From CATQHL01 sp965242895 (GTDB lineage: Bacteria; Actinomycetota; Acidimicrobiia; Acidimicrobiales; CATQHL01): a stretch of DNA of 64,000 nucleotides. The stretch covers positions 2,480,001 to 2,544,000 of the forward strand of contig OZ251507.1 of NCBI GenBank assembly GCA_965242895.1, given 5' to 3'. Shown here piece by piece: positions 55,430 through 63,998 of the stretch. A model generated the notes under the pieces. The model was not told the origin of the DNA. It saw nothing but the letters and a program-made list of their open reading frames with translations, and did not search any database. Within the stretch, counting starts at the first letter, position 1; every line of letters begins with the position of its first letter. The translations under genes were made by a program, and so were the position numbers.

Positions 55430-55794
55430 GTCTCTCCTATCAGGTCGGATTTGATTTTCAGGTCGGATTTGATGTCGGATTTGATTATTAGAAGGTCGGA
55501 TTTGATGTCGGATTTGATGTCTAGAAGGATACCTATCAAGTCGGATTCGATTCGGATCGATAGTGTGATAGATAGCCTAGCTTAAGTCTCGTCTCAGTCC
55601 ACCAGCCCGCCATTCCGTTAGTCCGCCAGCCCACGCGCCCGTTAGTCCGCCATTCCGCCATTCCGTTAGTCCGCCAGTCCACGCGCCCGTTAGTCCGCTA
55701 GTCTGCCAGTCGCTAGTCCGCCATTCCGTTAGTCCGTTAGTCCGCCATTCCGCTAGCCCACCACCCCACTCGCCCACCAAGCAAAGGAGCAGAA
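55430..55794. repeat. Spacer made of two families of short tandem repeats
   Basis: From 55440 to 55555 the unit is GTCGGATTTGAT (about six copies, some changed to GTCGGATTCGAT). From 55600 to 55760 it is GTCCGCCATTCCGTTA and GTCCGCCAGCCCACGCGCCC, repeated about ten times. The AAAGGAG before the VOC gene lies at its right edge. A minus-strand frame of 67 codons inside is a repeat product (GLTEWR units). Confidence 0.75.
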
Positions 55795-56253
55795 ATGGTT
55801 AAGCCGATCCCTGATGACTATCCAAGGGTGAATGTCGCTCTCGCTGTAGACGGCGCCGTCGAGGCCATCAAGTTTTACCAGGAAGTCTTCGGTGCCACGG
55901 AGCGAATGCACATTCCCGCTCCAGGCAACAAGGTCGGTCACTCCGAACTTCAAATCGGTGATTCGATCATTATGGTGGCCGACGAATACCCCGAAATGGG
56001 TTCCCGCGGCCCCAAAGCCATCGGCGGAACGCCCGTGACAATTGCGGTGTATGTCCTCGATGCCGACGCCGCCTATCAAGCCGCCCTCGACAGGGGTGCA
56101 GAGCCGTTGCGCCCACCGGCGGATCAGTTCTACGGAGACCGCAGCGCTCAGTTCCTCGACCCCTGGGGTCACCGTTGGAACGTTGCAACCCACATCGAGG
56201 ACGTTTCCCACGAGGATGTGATTCGCCGAGCAGCGGAGATGTTCGGAGCCTGA
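55795..56253 (+). CDS. VOC-family protein, PhnB/glyoxalase-like
   Basis: A 152-residue vicinal-oxygen-chelate protein with two beta-alpha-beta-beta-beta modules (VNVALAVDGAVEAIKFYQEV; VTIAVYVLDADAAYQAALDR). It resembles the PhnB-like group: FGATERMHIPAPGNKVGHSE, DSIIMVADEYPE, and the ending YGDRSAQFLDPWGHRWNVAT. Some relatives bind a divalent metal; substrate unknown. AAAGGAG precedes the ATG. The 3' end of this gene is repeated, with defects, at 58029-58236. Confidence 0.87.
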   Translation: MVKPIPDDYPRVNVALAVDGAVEAIKFYQEVFGATERMHIPAPGNKVGHSELQIGDSIIMVADEYPEMGSRGPKAIGGTPVTIAVYVLDADAAYQAALDRGAEPLRPPADQFYGDRSAQFLDPWGHRWNVATHIEDVSHEDVIRRAAEMFGA

Positions 56254-56640
56254 GGGGGGGGGGGGACGTTTTTCTGCAGGCTTTGGATTTCTGCAGGCTT
56301 TGGCAGCAGTCTCCGAGCGGGTGCAGTAGAGGAGTTGTTCGGGGTTTGACGGGGGGTGCGTGGGGCGTCGATGCGTGCTAGGTGGCTCTGGGGTGCAGTA
56401 GAGGAGTAGAGGAGTTGTTCGGGGTTTGACGGGGGGACGTCTTTTTGCAGGCTTTGGCAGCAGTCTCCGACAGTCTCCGAGCGAATGTAGTCATGGAGTT
56501 GTTCGGAGCCTGACGGGGGGACGTCTTTCTAGTTTCGAGCTATTCGAGCTATTCGAGCCACAGGCTCTGCCTGATTTGAAAAATCGCCCAGTGGGCGCTG
56601 TGTGCCATTCCAGGCCCAGTGAGCGCTGTGCGCCATTCCA
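56254..56640 (+). repeat. Degenerate repeats of the VOC gene's tail
   Basis: A 12-base G run (56254-56265) is followed by at least three decayed copies of the sequence around the VOC stop (GAGTTGTTCGGAGCCTGACG and GACGTCTTTCTGCAGGCTTT with variants) near 56265, 56410 and 56490. Then come two copies of GGCGCTGTGTGCCATTCCAG-type bases (near 56593 and 56622). No gene is seen. Confidence 0.65.
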
Positions 56641-56642
56641 GG

Positions 56643-56648
56643 TAGAAT
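56643..56648 (+). promoter_or_regulatory. -10 box for a leaderless membrane-protein mRNA, copy 1
   Basis: TAGAAT stands six bases before the ATG at 56655, the spacing expected when transcription starts at the ATG itself. No ribosome site is present. The second copy of the gene has TAAAAT at the corresponding place. No clear -35. Confidence 0.5.
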
Positions 56649-56654
56649 CGATTT

Positions 56655-57887
56655 ATGACACAACCAAGTCAAAATAGTCCTGCGGATCAAAGTGATAATG
56701 ACGATTTCAAAAGGGAAACCGAGCGCTGGTTCATTCAACACGGGTTGCCTCACCTTGTGGAAAGAGTCAGATCCTCTCATGAGGTTTTAACGAGCACCAC
56801 GCCTTTCCTTATACTAATCTTTTTCCTCGAAATATTCTTCCTGGAATTTGATCTGCTGTTCACACGGCATTACTCAGGATTGGTGGAGTTTGCTATTTTG
56901 TTTGGCACTGCTGTGGGTTTGTTGCTCCTCATTGCGGGAATCAACAAACTGCTCGGTAGGCCGCTCTTGCAGCTTCCCAAACGTCTAGGGGGTCTTGAGT
57001 TAGCTGTTTTCCTTTTACTGCCATCTTTGCTGGCAGGATTTGATAGGGGTTACCTTTGGATTCTCTGGGTATTTCTTATTAACATATCGATTGCAGTTCT
57101 GATCTATTTGAGTGCGAGTTATGCGCTGTTGCCAATGCTGCGCTGGGGTTTCATTTTCATGCTGCGCCAGTTGCGTCAGGTCGTGCATTTGACTGCCCGT
57201 TCGCTCCCGTTGCTGCTTCTGATCAGTTTCTTTGTCTTTCTGAACGCTGAAATGTGGCAAGTAGCTAACGACTTCGAAATTGCCCATTATCTGCTAATCA
57301 TTGCCTTGGTGCTGGGGGTGGGTCTCATGTTCTTCAGTATTAGCATTCCCAGTGAAGCAAAAGATTTAGAAAAGTTCAGCGGCTGGCAGGAAGTGTTCTC
57401 GAGAGCCCGCGAAAGCAATGCGCCCTGCGTTTCTCAACAGGAGTTTTGGGAAAAAGTGGAGGATGATGAGAAAGCTGTTGAGTTCGAAAACATTACGCCA
57501 CTAACTAACAGAGCTAGGCGGAATGTCTGGATGCTGTTGTTTTTAAGTTCGTTCGTCAGAGTTATTATCGTAGGGACTTCCATCGGCGTATTTTTTATGA
57601 TTATCGGTTGGTTAGCCGTTGGAAGTGACACGATTATTCAGTGGACTACAAATTTAGTTAGAGAAGATCTCAGCATAATATTCAGCGTCCATTTACTCGG
57701 TGGAGAGATTGTTATGACGGAAGAGCTTCTGTATACTTCGGGTTTGATTGCGGCACTTTCGAGCCTGCAGTTTGCGTTGCTTTCAATAACGAACGACGTT
57801 TATAGGAAGCAGTTTCTTGAAGACATTGCCGATGAAGTTAAAAGTTCACTGGCAGTGAGAGAAATTTACATTAGACATCTGGTGTAG
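56655..57887 (+). CDS. Polytopic membrane protein of unknown function, copy 1
   Basis: A 410-residue membrane protein. A charged cytoplasmic start (ETERWFIQHGLPHLVERVRS) precedes about eight hydrophobic segments, among them PFLILIFFLEIFFLEFDLLF, FAILFGTAVGLLLLIAGI, SLPLLLLISFFVFLNAEMWQ and HYLLIIALVLGVGLMFF. A soluble loop (IPSEAKDLEKFSGWQEVFSR on) separates the last two (VRVIIVGTSIGVFFMIIGWL and a C-terminal one). Similar proteins with the WFIxxGLPHxx start occur in other actinobacteria without known function. Its AT content is higher than its surroundings, suggesting transfer. The gene is duplicated at 58582. Confidence 0.75.
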   Translation: MTQPSQNSPADQSDNDDFKRETERWFIQHGLPHLVERVRSSHEVLTSTTPFLILIFFLEIFFLEFDLLFTRHYSGLVEFAILFGTAVGLLLLIAGINKLLGRPLLQLPKRLGGLELAVFLLLPSLLAGFDRGYLWILWVFLINISIAVLIYLSASYALLPMLRWGFIFMLRQLRQVVHLTARSLPLLLLISFFVFLNAEMWQVANDFEIAHYLLIIALVLGVGLMFFSISIPSEAKDLEKFSGWQEVFSRARESNAPCVSQQEFWEKVEDDEKAVEFENITPLTNRARRNVWMLLFLSSFVRVIIVGTSIGVFFMIIGWLAVGSDTIIQWTTNLVREDLSIIFSVHLLGGEIVMTEELLYTSGLIAALSSLQFALLSITNDVYRKQFLEDIADEVKSSLAVREIYIRHLV

Positions 57888-58028
57888 CTGTGAACTTCGA
57901 GCGCTCCGGCTGTGTCCTCCTCATCCAGGGCGCTTGCGGGGCGCTCCGGCTGTAGTTCGGGCGGCTCGGGGCGCTCCGGCTGTGTTGGTGGATGACCCGT
58001 CAGCGCACCCAGAGAAGTTCCCGACGCT

Positions 58029-58236
58029 GGCGGATCAGTTCTACGGCGACCGCAGCGCTCAGTTCCTCGCCCCCTGGGGTCACCGTTGGAACGTTGCAAC
58101 ACGCTCCTCATACGCCCGCACCCCTCCGGCCTATACACTCGCCCCCTGGGGTCACCGTTGGAACGTTGCAACCCATATCGAGGACGTTTCCCACGAGGAT
58201 GTGACTCGTTGAGCAGCGGAGATGTTCGGAGCCTAA
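58029..58236 (+). pseudogene. Fragment of the VOC gene between the two membrane-protein genes
   Basis: This segment matches the last third of the VOC gene (from 56118 on, GGCGGATCAGTTCTACGGCG). It contains an internal 35-base duplication (58066-58100 and 58138-58172) and a premature stop (TGA at 58210-58212 where the intact gene has CGA). Together with the repeated tails that follow (to about 58275) it marks the join of a duplication that carried the VOC 3' end and the membrane-protein gene. Confidence 0.8.
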
Positions 58237-58568
58237 CGGGGGATGTCTTTCTGCAGGCTTTGGCAACAGTCTCCGTCTGAATGTGGTAGGGGAGATGTGC
58301 GGAGTCGCGAACGGCATCTGTTCGGATTTCCCGGTCGCAGCACGTCTCTGTCTGAATGCAGCAGCGGAAATGTGCGGGAGCCTAACTGGGGCGTCTTTCT
58401 AGTTTCTAGCCCCCGGCATCCCAGACCTATACAACAAAGTCGCCGGCAACAGCCTAACTGGGGGCGTCTTTCTAGTTTTTAACCACGGATATGCGTGATT
58501 CGGAAACTCGCTGTGTGGCATCGCCGTGTGTCATTTGCGATATGCCATATGCCAGGTATCATCTAGGC

Positions 58569-58574
58569 TAAAAT
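58569..58574 (+). promoter_or_regulatory. -10 box for a leaderless membrane-protein mRNA, copy 2
   Basis: TAAAAT stands seven bases before the ATG at 58582, again without a ribosome site. The spacer upstream has diverged from that of copy 1, yet the box and its distance are kept. Confidence 0.45.
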
Positions 58575-58581
58575 CGGGTTT

Positions 58582-59814
58582 ATGACACAACCAAGTCACA
58601 AAACTCCTGCTAGTCAAGGTGATAACGAAGATTTCAAAAGGGAAACCGAACGCTGGTTCATTCAACACGGGTTGCCTCACCTTGTGGATAGAATCAGATC
58701 CTCTCATGAGATTTTAACGAGCACTACGCCTTTCCTCATACTCGTCTTTTTTCTCGAAATATTCTTTTTGGAATTTGATTTGCTGTTCACGCGGCATTAC
58801 CCAGGAGTGGCGCAGTTTGCTATTCTATTTGGCACTGCTGTAGGTTTGTTGCTCCTCATTGCGGGAATCAACAAACTGCTCGGTAGGCGGCTCTTACAGC
58901 TTCCCAAACGTTTAGGGGGTCTTGAGCTAGCTATTTTTCTCGTTTTGCCGTCTTTGCTGGCAGGTTTTGATAGAGGTTACATCTGGATTCTCTGGGTATT
59001 TATCATTAACATATCGATTGCAGTTCTGATCTATTTGAGTGCGAGTTATGCGCTGTTGCCAATGCTGCGCTGGGGTTTCATTTTTATGCTGCGCCAGTTG
59101 CGTCAGGTCGTGCATTTGACTGCTCGTTCGCTCCCGTTGCTGCTTCTGATCAGTTTCTTTGTTTTTCTGAACGCTGAAATGTGGCAAGTAGCTAACGACT
59201 TCGAAATTGGACATTATATGCTAATCATTGCTTTAGTGTTGGGGGTAGGGCTCATGTTTTTCAGCATTAGCATCCCCAGTGAAGCAAAAGATTTGGAAAA
59301 GTTCAGCGGCTGGCCGGAAGTGTTCTCGAGAGCCCGCCAAAGTAATGCTCCTTGCGTTTCTCAACAGGGATTTTGGGAAAAGGTGGAGGATGATGAGAAA
59401 GCTGTTGAGTTCGAAAACCTTACGCCACTAACTAACAGAGCTAGGCGGAATGTCTGGATGCTGTTGTTTTTCAGTTCGTTTGTCAGAGTTATTATCGTGG
59501 GGACTTCCATCGGCGCATTTTTCATGATTATTGGTTGGTTCGCCGTTGGAAGTGACACGATCGTTCAGTGGACTACAAATATCACTAGAGAGGATCTCAG
59601 CATAATATTCAGCTTCGATATATTGGGTGGAGAGATTGTTATGACGGAAGAGCTTCTGTATACTTCGGGTTTGATTGCGGCACTTTCGAGCTTGCAGTTT
59701 GCGTTGCTTTCAATAACGAACGACGTTTATAAGAAGCAGTTTTTTGAAGATATCGCTGATGAAGTTAAAAGTTCTCTGGCAGTGAGAGAAATTTATATCA
59801 GACATCTGGTGTAG
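58582..59814 (+). CDS. Polytopic membrane protein of unknown function, copy 2
   Basis: A 410-residue paralogue of the gene at 56655, equal in length and nearly identical in sequence. Differences are scattered and mostly conservative (for example QFAILFGT for EFAILFGT; TNITREDLSIIFSFDILGGE for TNLVREDLSIIFSVHLLGGE), so both copies seem to be under selection. Same predicted topology. The copies are separated by 694 bases of VOC-gene scar and repeats. No function can be assigned. Confidence 0.75.
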   Translation: MTQPSHKTPASQGDNEDFKRETERWFIQHGLPHLVDRIRSSHEILTSTTPFLILVFFLEIFFLEFDLLFTRHYPGVAQFAILFGTAVGLLLLIAGINKLLGRRLLQLPKRLGGLELAIFLVLPSLLAGFDRGYIWILWVFIINISIAVLIYLSASYALLPMLRWGFIFMLRQLRQVVHLTARSLPLLLLISFFVFLNAEMWQVANDFEIGHYMLIIALVLGVGLMFFSISIPSEAKDLEKFSGWPEVFSRARQSNAPCVSQQGFWEKVEDDEKAVEFENLTPLTNRARRNVWMLLFFSSFVRVIIVGTSIGAFFMIIGWFAVGSDTIVQWTTNITREDLSIIFSFDILGGEIVMTEELLYTSGLIAALSSLQFALLSITNDVYKKQFFEDIADEVKSSLAVREIYIRHLV

Positions 59815-59988
59815 TTCTTTAGATATCTGGTGTAGTTGTGAACTACGAGCACTCTGTCTGCGCTCTGCTCATTCTGAGTTCTTCTGTCGTGGGTTCTCTG
59901 GGTTTTTCTGCAGTGGGTTCTCTGGGTAATTCTGCCGCGAACCGCTCATTCCGCAGCGACCGCAGCACTGGCGACCGCAAAGAACGCT

Positions 59989-60762
59989 TTGGTGCGCCCC
60001 GGGCGCTCAGGTTGCGACCCGCTTCCGGGTGCTCTGGCTGTGGCTTCAGGTGTTTCAGGCGCGCCGGCTGCGCTGTGCAGCGAACTTCCCGAGGCGGTAA
60101 AGCGCCTTTGGTCGGGCAACATTGCTCCGGTCGACTTGCCGCAGTCGAGCATCGGGCCGGGCATCGGAGTGTTTTCTCGTTACGCCAAGGTTGTGGAGGC
60201 GGACGGCTCTTCGATCAGGGTGAGCGACGCATTGGCGCTCATCAACGAGGTTCTCGACGAGGTTCTCCACGGGGAGGAGTCAGAATTCGACGCCGAGACC
60301 CGCTTCGCTCTGGCTTGGTACACGGAGCACGGCTTCGAGCAGGGTCTGTTTGGCGACGCAGACTCCATCGCCCGAGCCAAGAACACCTCCGTGGAGGGGG
60401 TCATCAGGGCGGGCGTCGGAGAGTCCTCGGGTGGCAGGTTCCGTCTTTTTGGGCGCTCCGAACTCGACGCCGACTGGGATCCGGCCAGCGATCTCCGGCT
60501 GACCGTCTGGGAAGCGCTTCAGCATCTAGCTGCCAGGCTGGAGCAGTCGGAGTCGCAGGCGGCGGAACTTCTGGCGCTCCTAGGCGGCGTCGGCGACCGC
60601 GCCCGCCAGCTCGCCTACTTGCTCCACAAGATCGCCAGCGACAGGAAATTGACAGACGAAGCGTTCGCCTACAACAACCTCATCGCCGTCTGGCCGACCT
60701 TGGGGATGATAAGTGCTCATAGAGGTGTCCAGCAGGAGTTTGGGCACTCGGGCGGGGGTTGA
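59989..60762 (+). pseudogene. C-terminal remnant of a DUF1156-type adenine DNA methylase
   Basis: From about 60089 the frame matches the last 200 or so residues of DUF1156 DNA methylases: ELPEAVKRLWSGNIAPVDLP, IGPGIGVFSRYAKVVEADGS, ALALINEVLDEVLHGEESEF, FALAWYTEHGFEQGLFGDAD, AKNTSVEGVIRAGV and LTVWEALQHLAARLEQ. The methylase motifs belong to the missing N-terminal several hundred residues. The start is undefined and the very end (after NNLIAVWPTLG) is changed. DUF1156 methylases belong to large defence operons, so this is probably what is left of one. Confidence 0.7.
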
Positions 60763-61241
60763 GTGTTCTAATAACCGACTGGCGGTGTTTGCTGCGGGAG
60801 TTCTATGGCCTGCGGGAGTTTGGGAATCTGGCGGGTGGCTGGCCTGTTCCGGTCTGCTGATGTCCTGGTGGCATTCGATCGCAGCACGCAAGCGGTGGCG
60901 GCTGGCTTGGATGTGGGAATGGTTGGGGTTGGCAGTCACGGCGGTATCGCTTCGTGTCACTTAGCAGGCGTTCAGAGGGACGCAAACGCACACGTTCCAG
61001 CAGCCAACTTCCTGAGTGGATGGTGTTTGGCTAAGTAGGGGGGGGGGGGGGTCATCACTTTTCTAGCGGTGGTCATCGTGGGGTGGAGTGTGGGGATTTC
61101 TCCTTCTGCGCTAGCCGGTGTGGGCGTTATTTTATGGACGTGGCCGCTGCGGGGTGGAGTGTGAGGGTTCTCCTTCGAAGTTAGTCGAGGTGGGCGTTTT
61201 TTGGTTGGGGGTGGGTGTTTCTTGGTTGGCTGTGAGTTGCT
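60763..61241. other. Spacer with G run, no gene seen
   Basis: Contains a 14-base G run (61038-61051) and short repeats such as GCGGGAGTTCTATGGCCTGC followed by GCGGGAGTTTGG (near 60790) and GGGGTGGAGTGTG twice (61080 and 61155). Small open frames show nothing recognisable. Confidence 0.5.
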
Positions 61242-61499
61242 GCAGTTCCTTCACCCTTTGCGGTTTTCTGCGTCCCCAGTGTGTAACCCCTCATTCCCCG
61301 CGTCACGTCATAGCTGCAGTTCCTTCACCCTTCGTGGTTTTCTGCGTTCCCAGTGTGTAACCCCTCATTCCCCGCGTCACGTCATAGCTGCAGTTCCTTC
61401 GCCCTTTGCGGTTTTCTGCGTCCCTAGGTGTGCCACCTATTTTTCCGCGTCATGCCATAGCTGAAGTTCCTTTGCTCTTCTGTGAGTTTTCTGCTCTAG
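61242..61499 (+). repeat. 74-base tandem repeat, 3.5 copies
   Basis: Units at 61242-61315, 61316-61389, 61390-61462 and a partial one to about 61499. Each starts GCAGTTCCTTCACCCTTTGC (or a variant) and ends CGCGTCACGTCATAGCT. The first two are almost identical and the third is more diverged. It lies after the stop of the convergent HNH gene. Confidence 0.85.
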
Positions 61500-61511
61500 T
61501 TGAGGCGGGCG

Positions 61512-63998
61512 TCATTTTGTTGGTGGTGGCCGTTGCGGGGGAGGTGTCGGCGGGGAGGGGGTGTGGGTCGTCTGATCCGGTAGCGGCTGTTCCCTGGGGT
61601 GTCGCCGCGGGGGAGTTGTCGGCGGGGAGGGAGGCGGCGGGCGGGTTTGGGTTGTCCAGTTTCGGTTTTCGGGTGAGTAGGTGAGTTGTTGGTTGTTGTT
61701 GTGCAGCCATCGGTGGTGGTGCCCGCAGATGGCAGCAAGGTTCTCAACGTCGGTCGCCCCGCCTTGAGTGTTCCATTCTTGTATGTGGTGGATTTCGCAT
61801 AGGTGCATGGGCGCTTCGCAGAGTACGCAGCCTCCGTCGCGTACTGCGACGGCTAGTCGTTGGTGGTCGTTGGCGAGTCGTTTGCTGCGTCTGAGCCAGA
61901 GGGGTTGTCCGTTGCCTCCGAAGATGATTGATGAGAGTTCGGTGTCTGGGCTGAGTTCGTTGAGGATGTCTGGGGGTACTGGTCCGGTTCCGAGGATTTC
62001 GCATCTTCCGTCGGGGTTGGTGCCGTCGAGGACGCCGATGTCGGCGATTACCACTAGTTGAGCGGCGTCCTTCGCCTTAACCCACTTACGCTCACCCTCC
62101 CGACCCCCGTTATTCGGACTGAGTTCACTGGGGGAGGGCGGCCCGTTGTCGGGCACGAGCGGCAGGTCGTCTAGACTCTGGCCTGTCCCTGGCTCCGGGT
62201 CGCCAACGCTCCGCCTGTTCTTGGGCATGAGCGGCGGGTCGTCTAGACTCCTGCTGCCGTTGTCTTCTAGACCCCTGCTGTTGTTGTCGCCTGGTGCTCG
62301 GTTGTTCCGACCAGGTTCGCTCTCAGTGCGCCCAGGAGGTGTGCCGTCGCCGGCGCCGCTAATTCCGGCATTCCCCTCGCCTGGGGGCGCGTTTCCGGCG
62401 TCGGCTGGGTGTGCGCTCTCAGTGTTTTTTCCGTTTAACGCTTCGTTGTTTTGCTTGAGGTCGTTCCCGGCTTGGCCTGGGTGCACATTTCCAATGTCGG
62501 CTAGGCGCGTGTCTTCAAAGTCGTTGTCGTCTAATGCTCCGTTGTTCTGCTTGTGTTCACCCTCAGTGTTCCCAAGATGCGCCCTCCCGTTCGTGTTGCC
62601 AACTCCGGCATTCCCACCACCTGGGTGCGTATTTTCGGCTTCGGCTGAGTGCGATCTCTTGCCGTTGTTGCTTGACGCTTTGCCGTTCGGATTGAGGTCG
62701 CCCTCAGCACGACCTGGATGCGTGTTTCCGGTTTCGCAAGTGCGTGCGCCCCCTGTCCCGTTCGAGTGTAACCGCCGAGCGGGGTCGCCAGCGTGCGGCT
62801 GTCGGGCAGTCTCCTTTCCGTGTGCTTCTTGCTTGAGAATTCTTGAACGCTGCCGGCGGGAGGGATTCTCTGCTTTCGCCCTCCAGTCGGAATGCCCCGT
62901 TCGCTGCTGCCGGTCGGGGTGTCCTGACTGCGTCCTCTGGTCAGGATGCCCCGCTTGCGGCTGACTGGAGGGATGACTTGCTTGCGGCTTCCGGTCGGAA
63001 TGCCCTTTTAGCGGCGGCCGGTCGGGGTGTCCCTCTGGCGGCTGAGGGTCGGGGGGCATTGGTTGCGCTTGCCGGTCGGGATATCCCGCTTGTGCCCGGC
63101 GGGAGGGATGTTCTGCTTGTGCCCGGCGGGAGGGATGTTCCGTTCGCGTCCGCTGGTCGGAGCGTCCTGCTGGCGCCTGGTGAGAGGAGCGTCTCCCCTG
63201 TGTCCTCCGGTCGGAGCGTCCCGCTTGCGCCCGCCGGTTGGAGCGTCCCCTCGGCGGTTTGCGGGCGGTGTCGCCAGTGTCTGGTTTGTGGGCGGGTGCG
63301 GGCCTTCCCGTGAGGAGTTCGAAGATGGCGTCGCAGCGGCGCTGCTGGGGGGTGCGGCGGGAGTTCGGCTGCCCGTCCCGTCCGCCGTCCTCTCTCCACA
63401 GGGCGTCGGTGTGGCGGTCGACGCTCTGACGGAGAAGGTTGAACGATATGGGGTCGAACAAGGCGCGTATCACCCCCATCCCAGTGTCTTCTTCGGTGTA
63501 GAGCGAAGCGTGCCGCCGGCGGCGCTGCCAGTTCAAGCGAGCCCGCCCTCGGTCTGGGGAGTTCCTGCCGGCGAAAGAACGCGTTTGCTTGTAATACTGG
63601 TCGATAGGCGTTCTCTCCGCCGACTTCAGCAGATCCTCGTCGTTGTCCACAGACTTCGCCCCGCACTCAGCGCCAGCGTCAGCCAGCGCCGCAGCGTGCT
63701 CGAAAGTGATCGCCCCAGACCGGAGCCGCTCAGACGTGTTCGGCATCTCCTCTAGACGTTCCGCCACGCGCTTGAGGCGGCGGATTTCACGGTTGGCGAG
63801 TTTGGCGCGCCCCCCGAGCAAGTGCACAGCGTCGACTCCCTTGCCGCCCTTGTCCTTGTCCTTCAGGGTGACCGCAGCCACCGAACGCAGCAGATCAGAC
63901 GTCCGAGTGCGGATGCGCCCGAGGGTCGTCGAGAGCCTCTCCAATTCCCCAGGTGTCATCTGCTCCGCAGACACCCGCCCGAGAACCTCCAACGCCAT
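61512..63998 (-). CDS. DUF222/13E12-type HNH endonuclease with a 400-residue low-complexity insert
   Basis: An 828-residue protein (the family is usually 400-500), possibly continuing beyond the window edge because the first ATG is at 63998. The N-terminal DUF222 helical domain (residues 1-230, RLRSGAITFEHAAALADAG and CDAIFELLTGR) and the C-terminal HNH domain (CVLCEAPMHLCEIHHIQEWN, then NLAAICGHHHRWLHNN) are clear. Between them, at about residues 232-637, are two low-complexity zones: an Arg/Pro/His/Gln-rich run of units like SGHPDRQ, then an Asn/Gly/Asp-rich run of units like GNTHPG. The C-terminus is also Pro-rich. Such genes are abundant and mobile in actinobacteria; their nuclease role is unproven. 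Confidence 0.85.
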   Translation of the reverse strand: MALEVLGRVSAEQMTPGELERLSTTLGRIRTRTSDLLRSVAAVTLKDKDKGGKGVDAVHLLGGRAKLANREIRRLKRVAERLEEMPNTSERLRSGAITFEHAAALADAGAECGAKSVDNDEDLLKSAERTPIDQYYKQTRSFAGRNSPDRGRARLNWQRRRRHASLYTEEDTGMGVIRALFDPISFNLLRQSVDRHTDALWREDGGRDGQPNSRRTPQQRRCDAIFELLTGRPAPAHKPDTGDTARKPPRGRSNRRAQAGRSDRRTQGRRSSHQAPAGRSDQRTRTEHPSRRAQAEHPSRRAQAGYPDRQAQPMPPDPQPPEGHPDRPPLKGHSDRKPQASHPSSQPQAGHPDQRTQSGHPDRQQRTGHSDWRAKAENPSRRQRSRILKQEAHGKETARQPHAGDPARRLHSNGTGGARTCETGNTHPGRAEGDLNPNGKASSNNGKRSHSAEAENTHPGGGNAGVGNTNGRAHLGNTEGEHKQNNGALDDNDFEDTRLADIGNVHPGQAGNDLKQNNEALNGKNTESAHPADAGNAPPGEGNAGISGAGDGTPPGRTESEPGRNNRAPGDNNSRGLEDNGSRSLDDPPLMPKNRRSVGDPEPGTGQSLDDLPLVPDNGPPSPSELSPNNGGREGERKWVKAKDAAQLVVIADIGVLDGTNPDGRCEILGTGPVPPDILNELSPDTELSSIIFGGNGQPLWLRRSKRLANDHQRLAVAVRDGGCVLCEAPMHLCEIHHIQEWNTQGGATDVENLAAICGHHHRWLHNNNQQLTYSPENRNWTTQTRPPPPSPPTTPPRRHPREQPLPDQTTHTPSPPTPPPQRPPPTK

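Noticed and set aside
55577..55780. Minus-strand frame with GLTEWR repeats
   Set aside because: Product of the GTCCGCCATTCC tandem repeats, ending in the spacer, with no ribosome site.
59838..60722. 294-codon plus-strand frame
   Set aside because: It overlaps the DUF1156 remnant in another frame; its Arg/Gly-rich product shows no conserved motif, whereas the other frame matches a known family.
61242..61499. Possible CRISPR array
   Set aside because: The 74-base units are contiguous, without distinct spacers, and no cas gene is seen; the same reasoning excludes the other tandem repeats.
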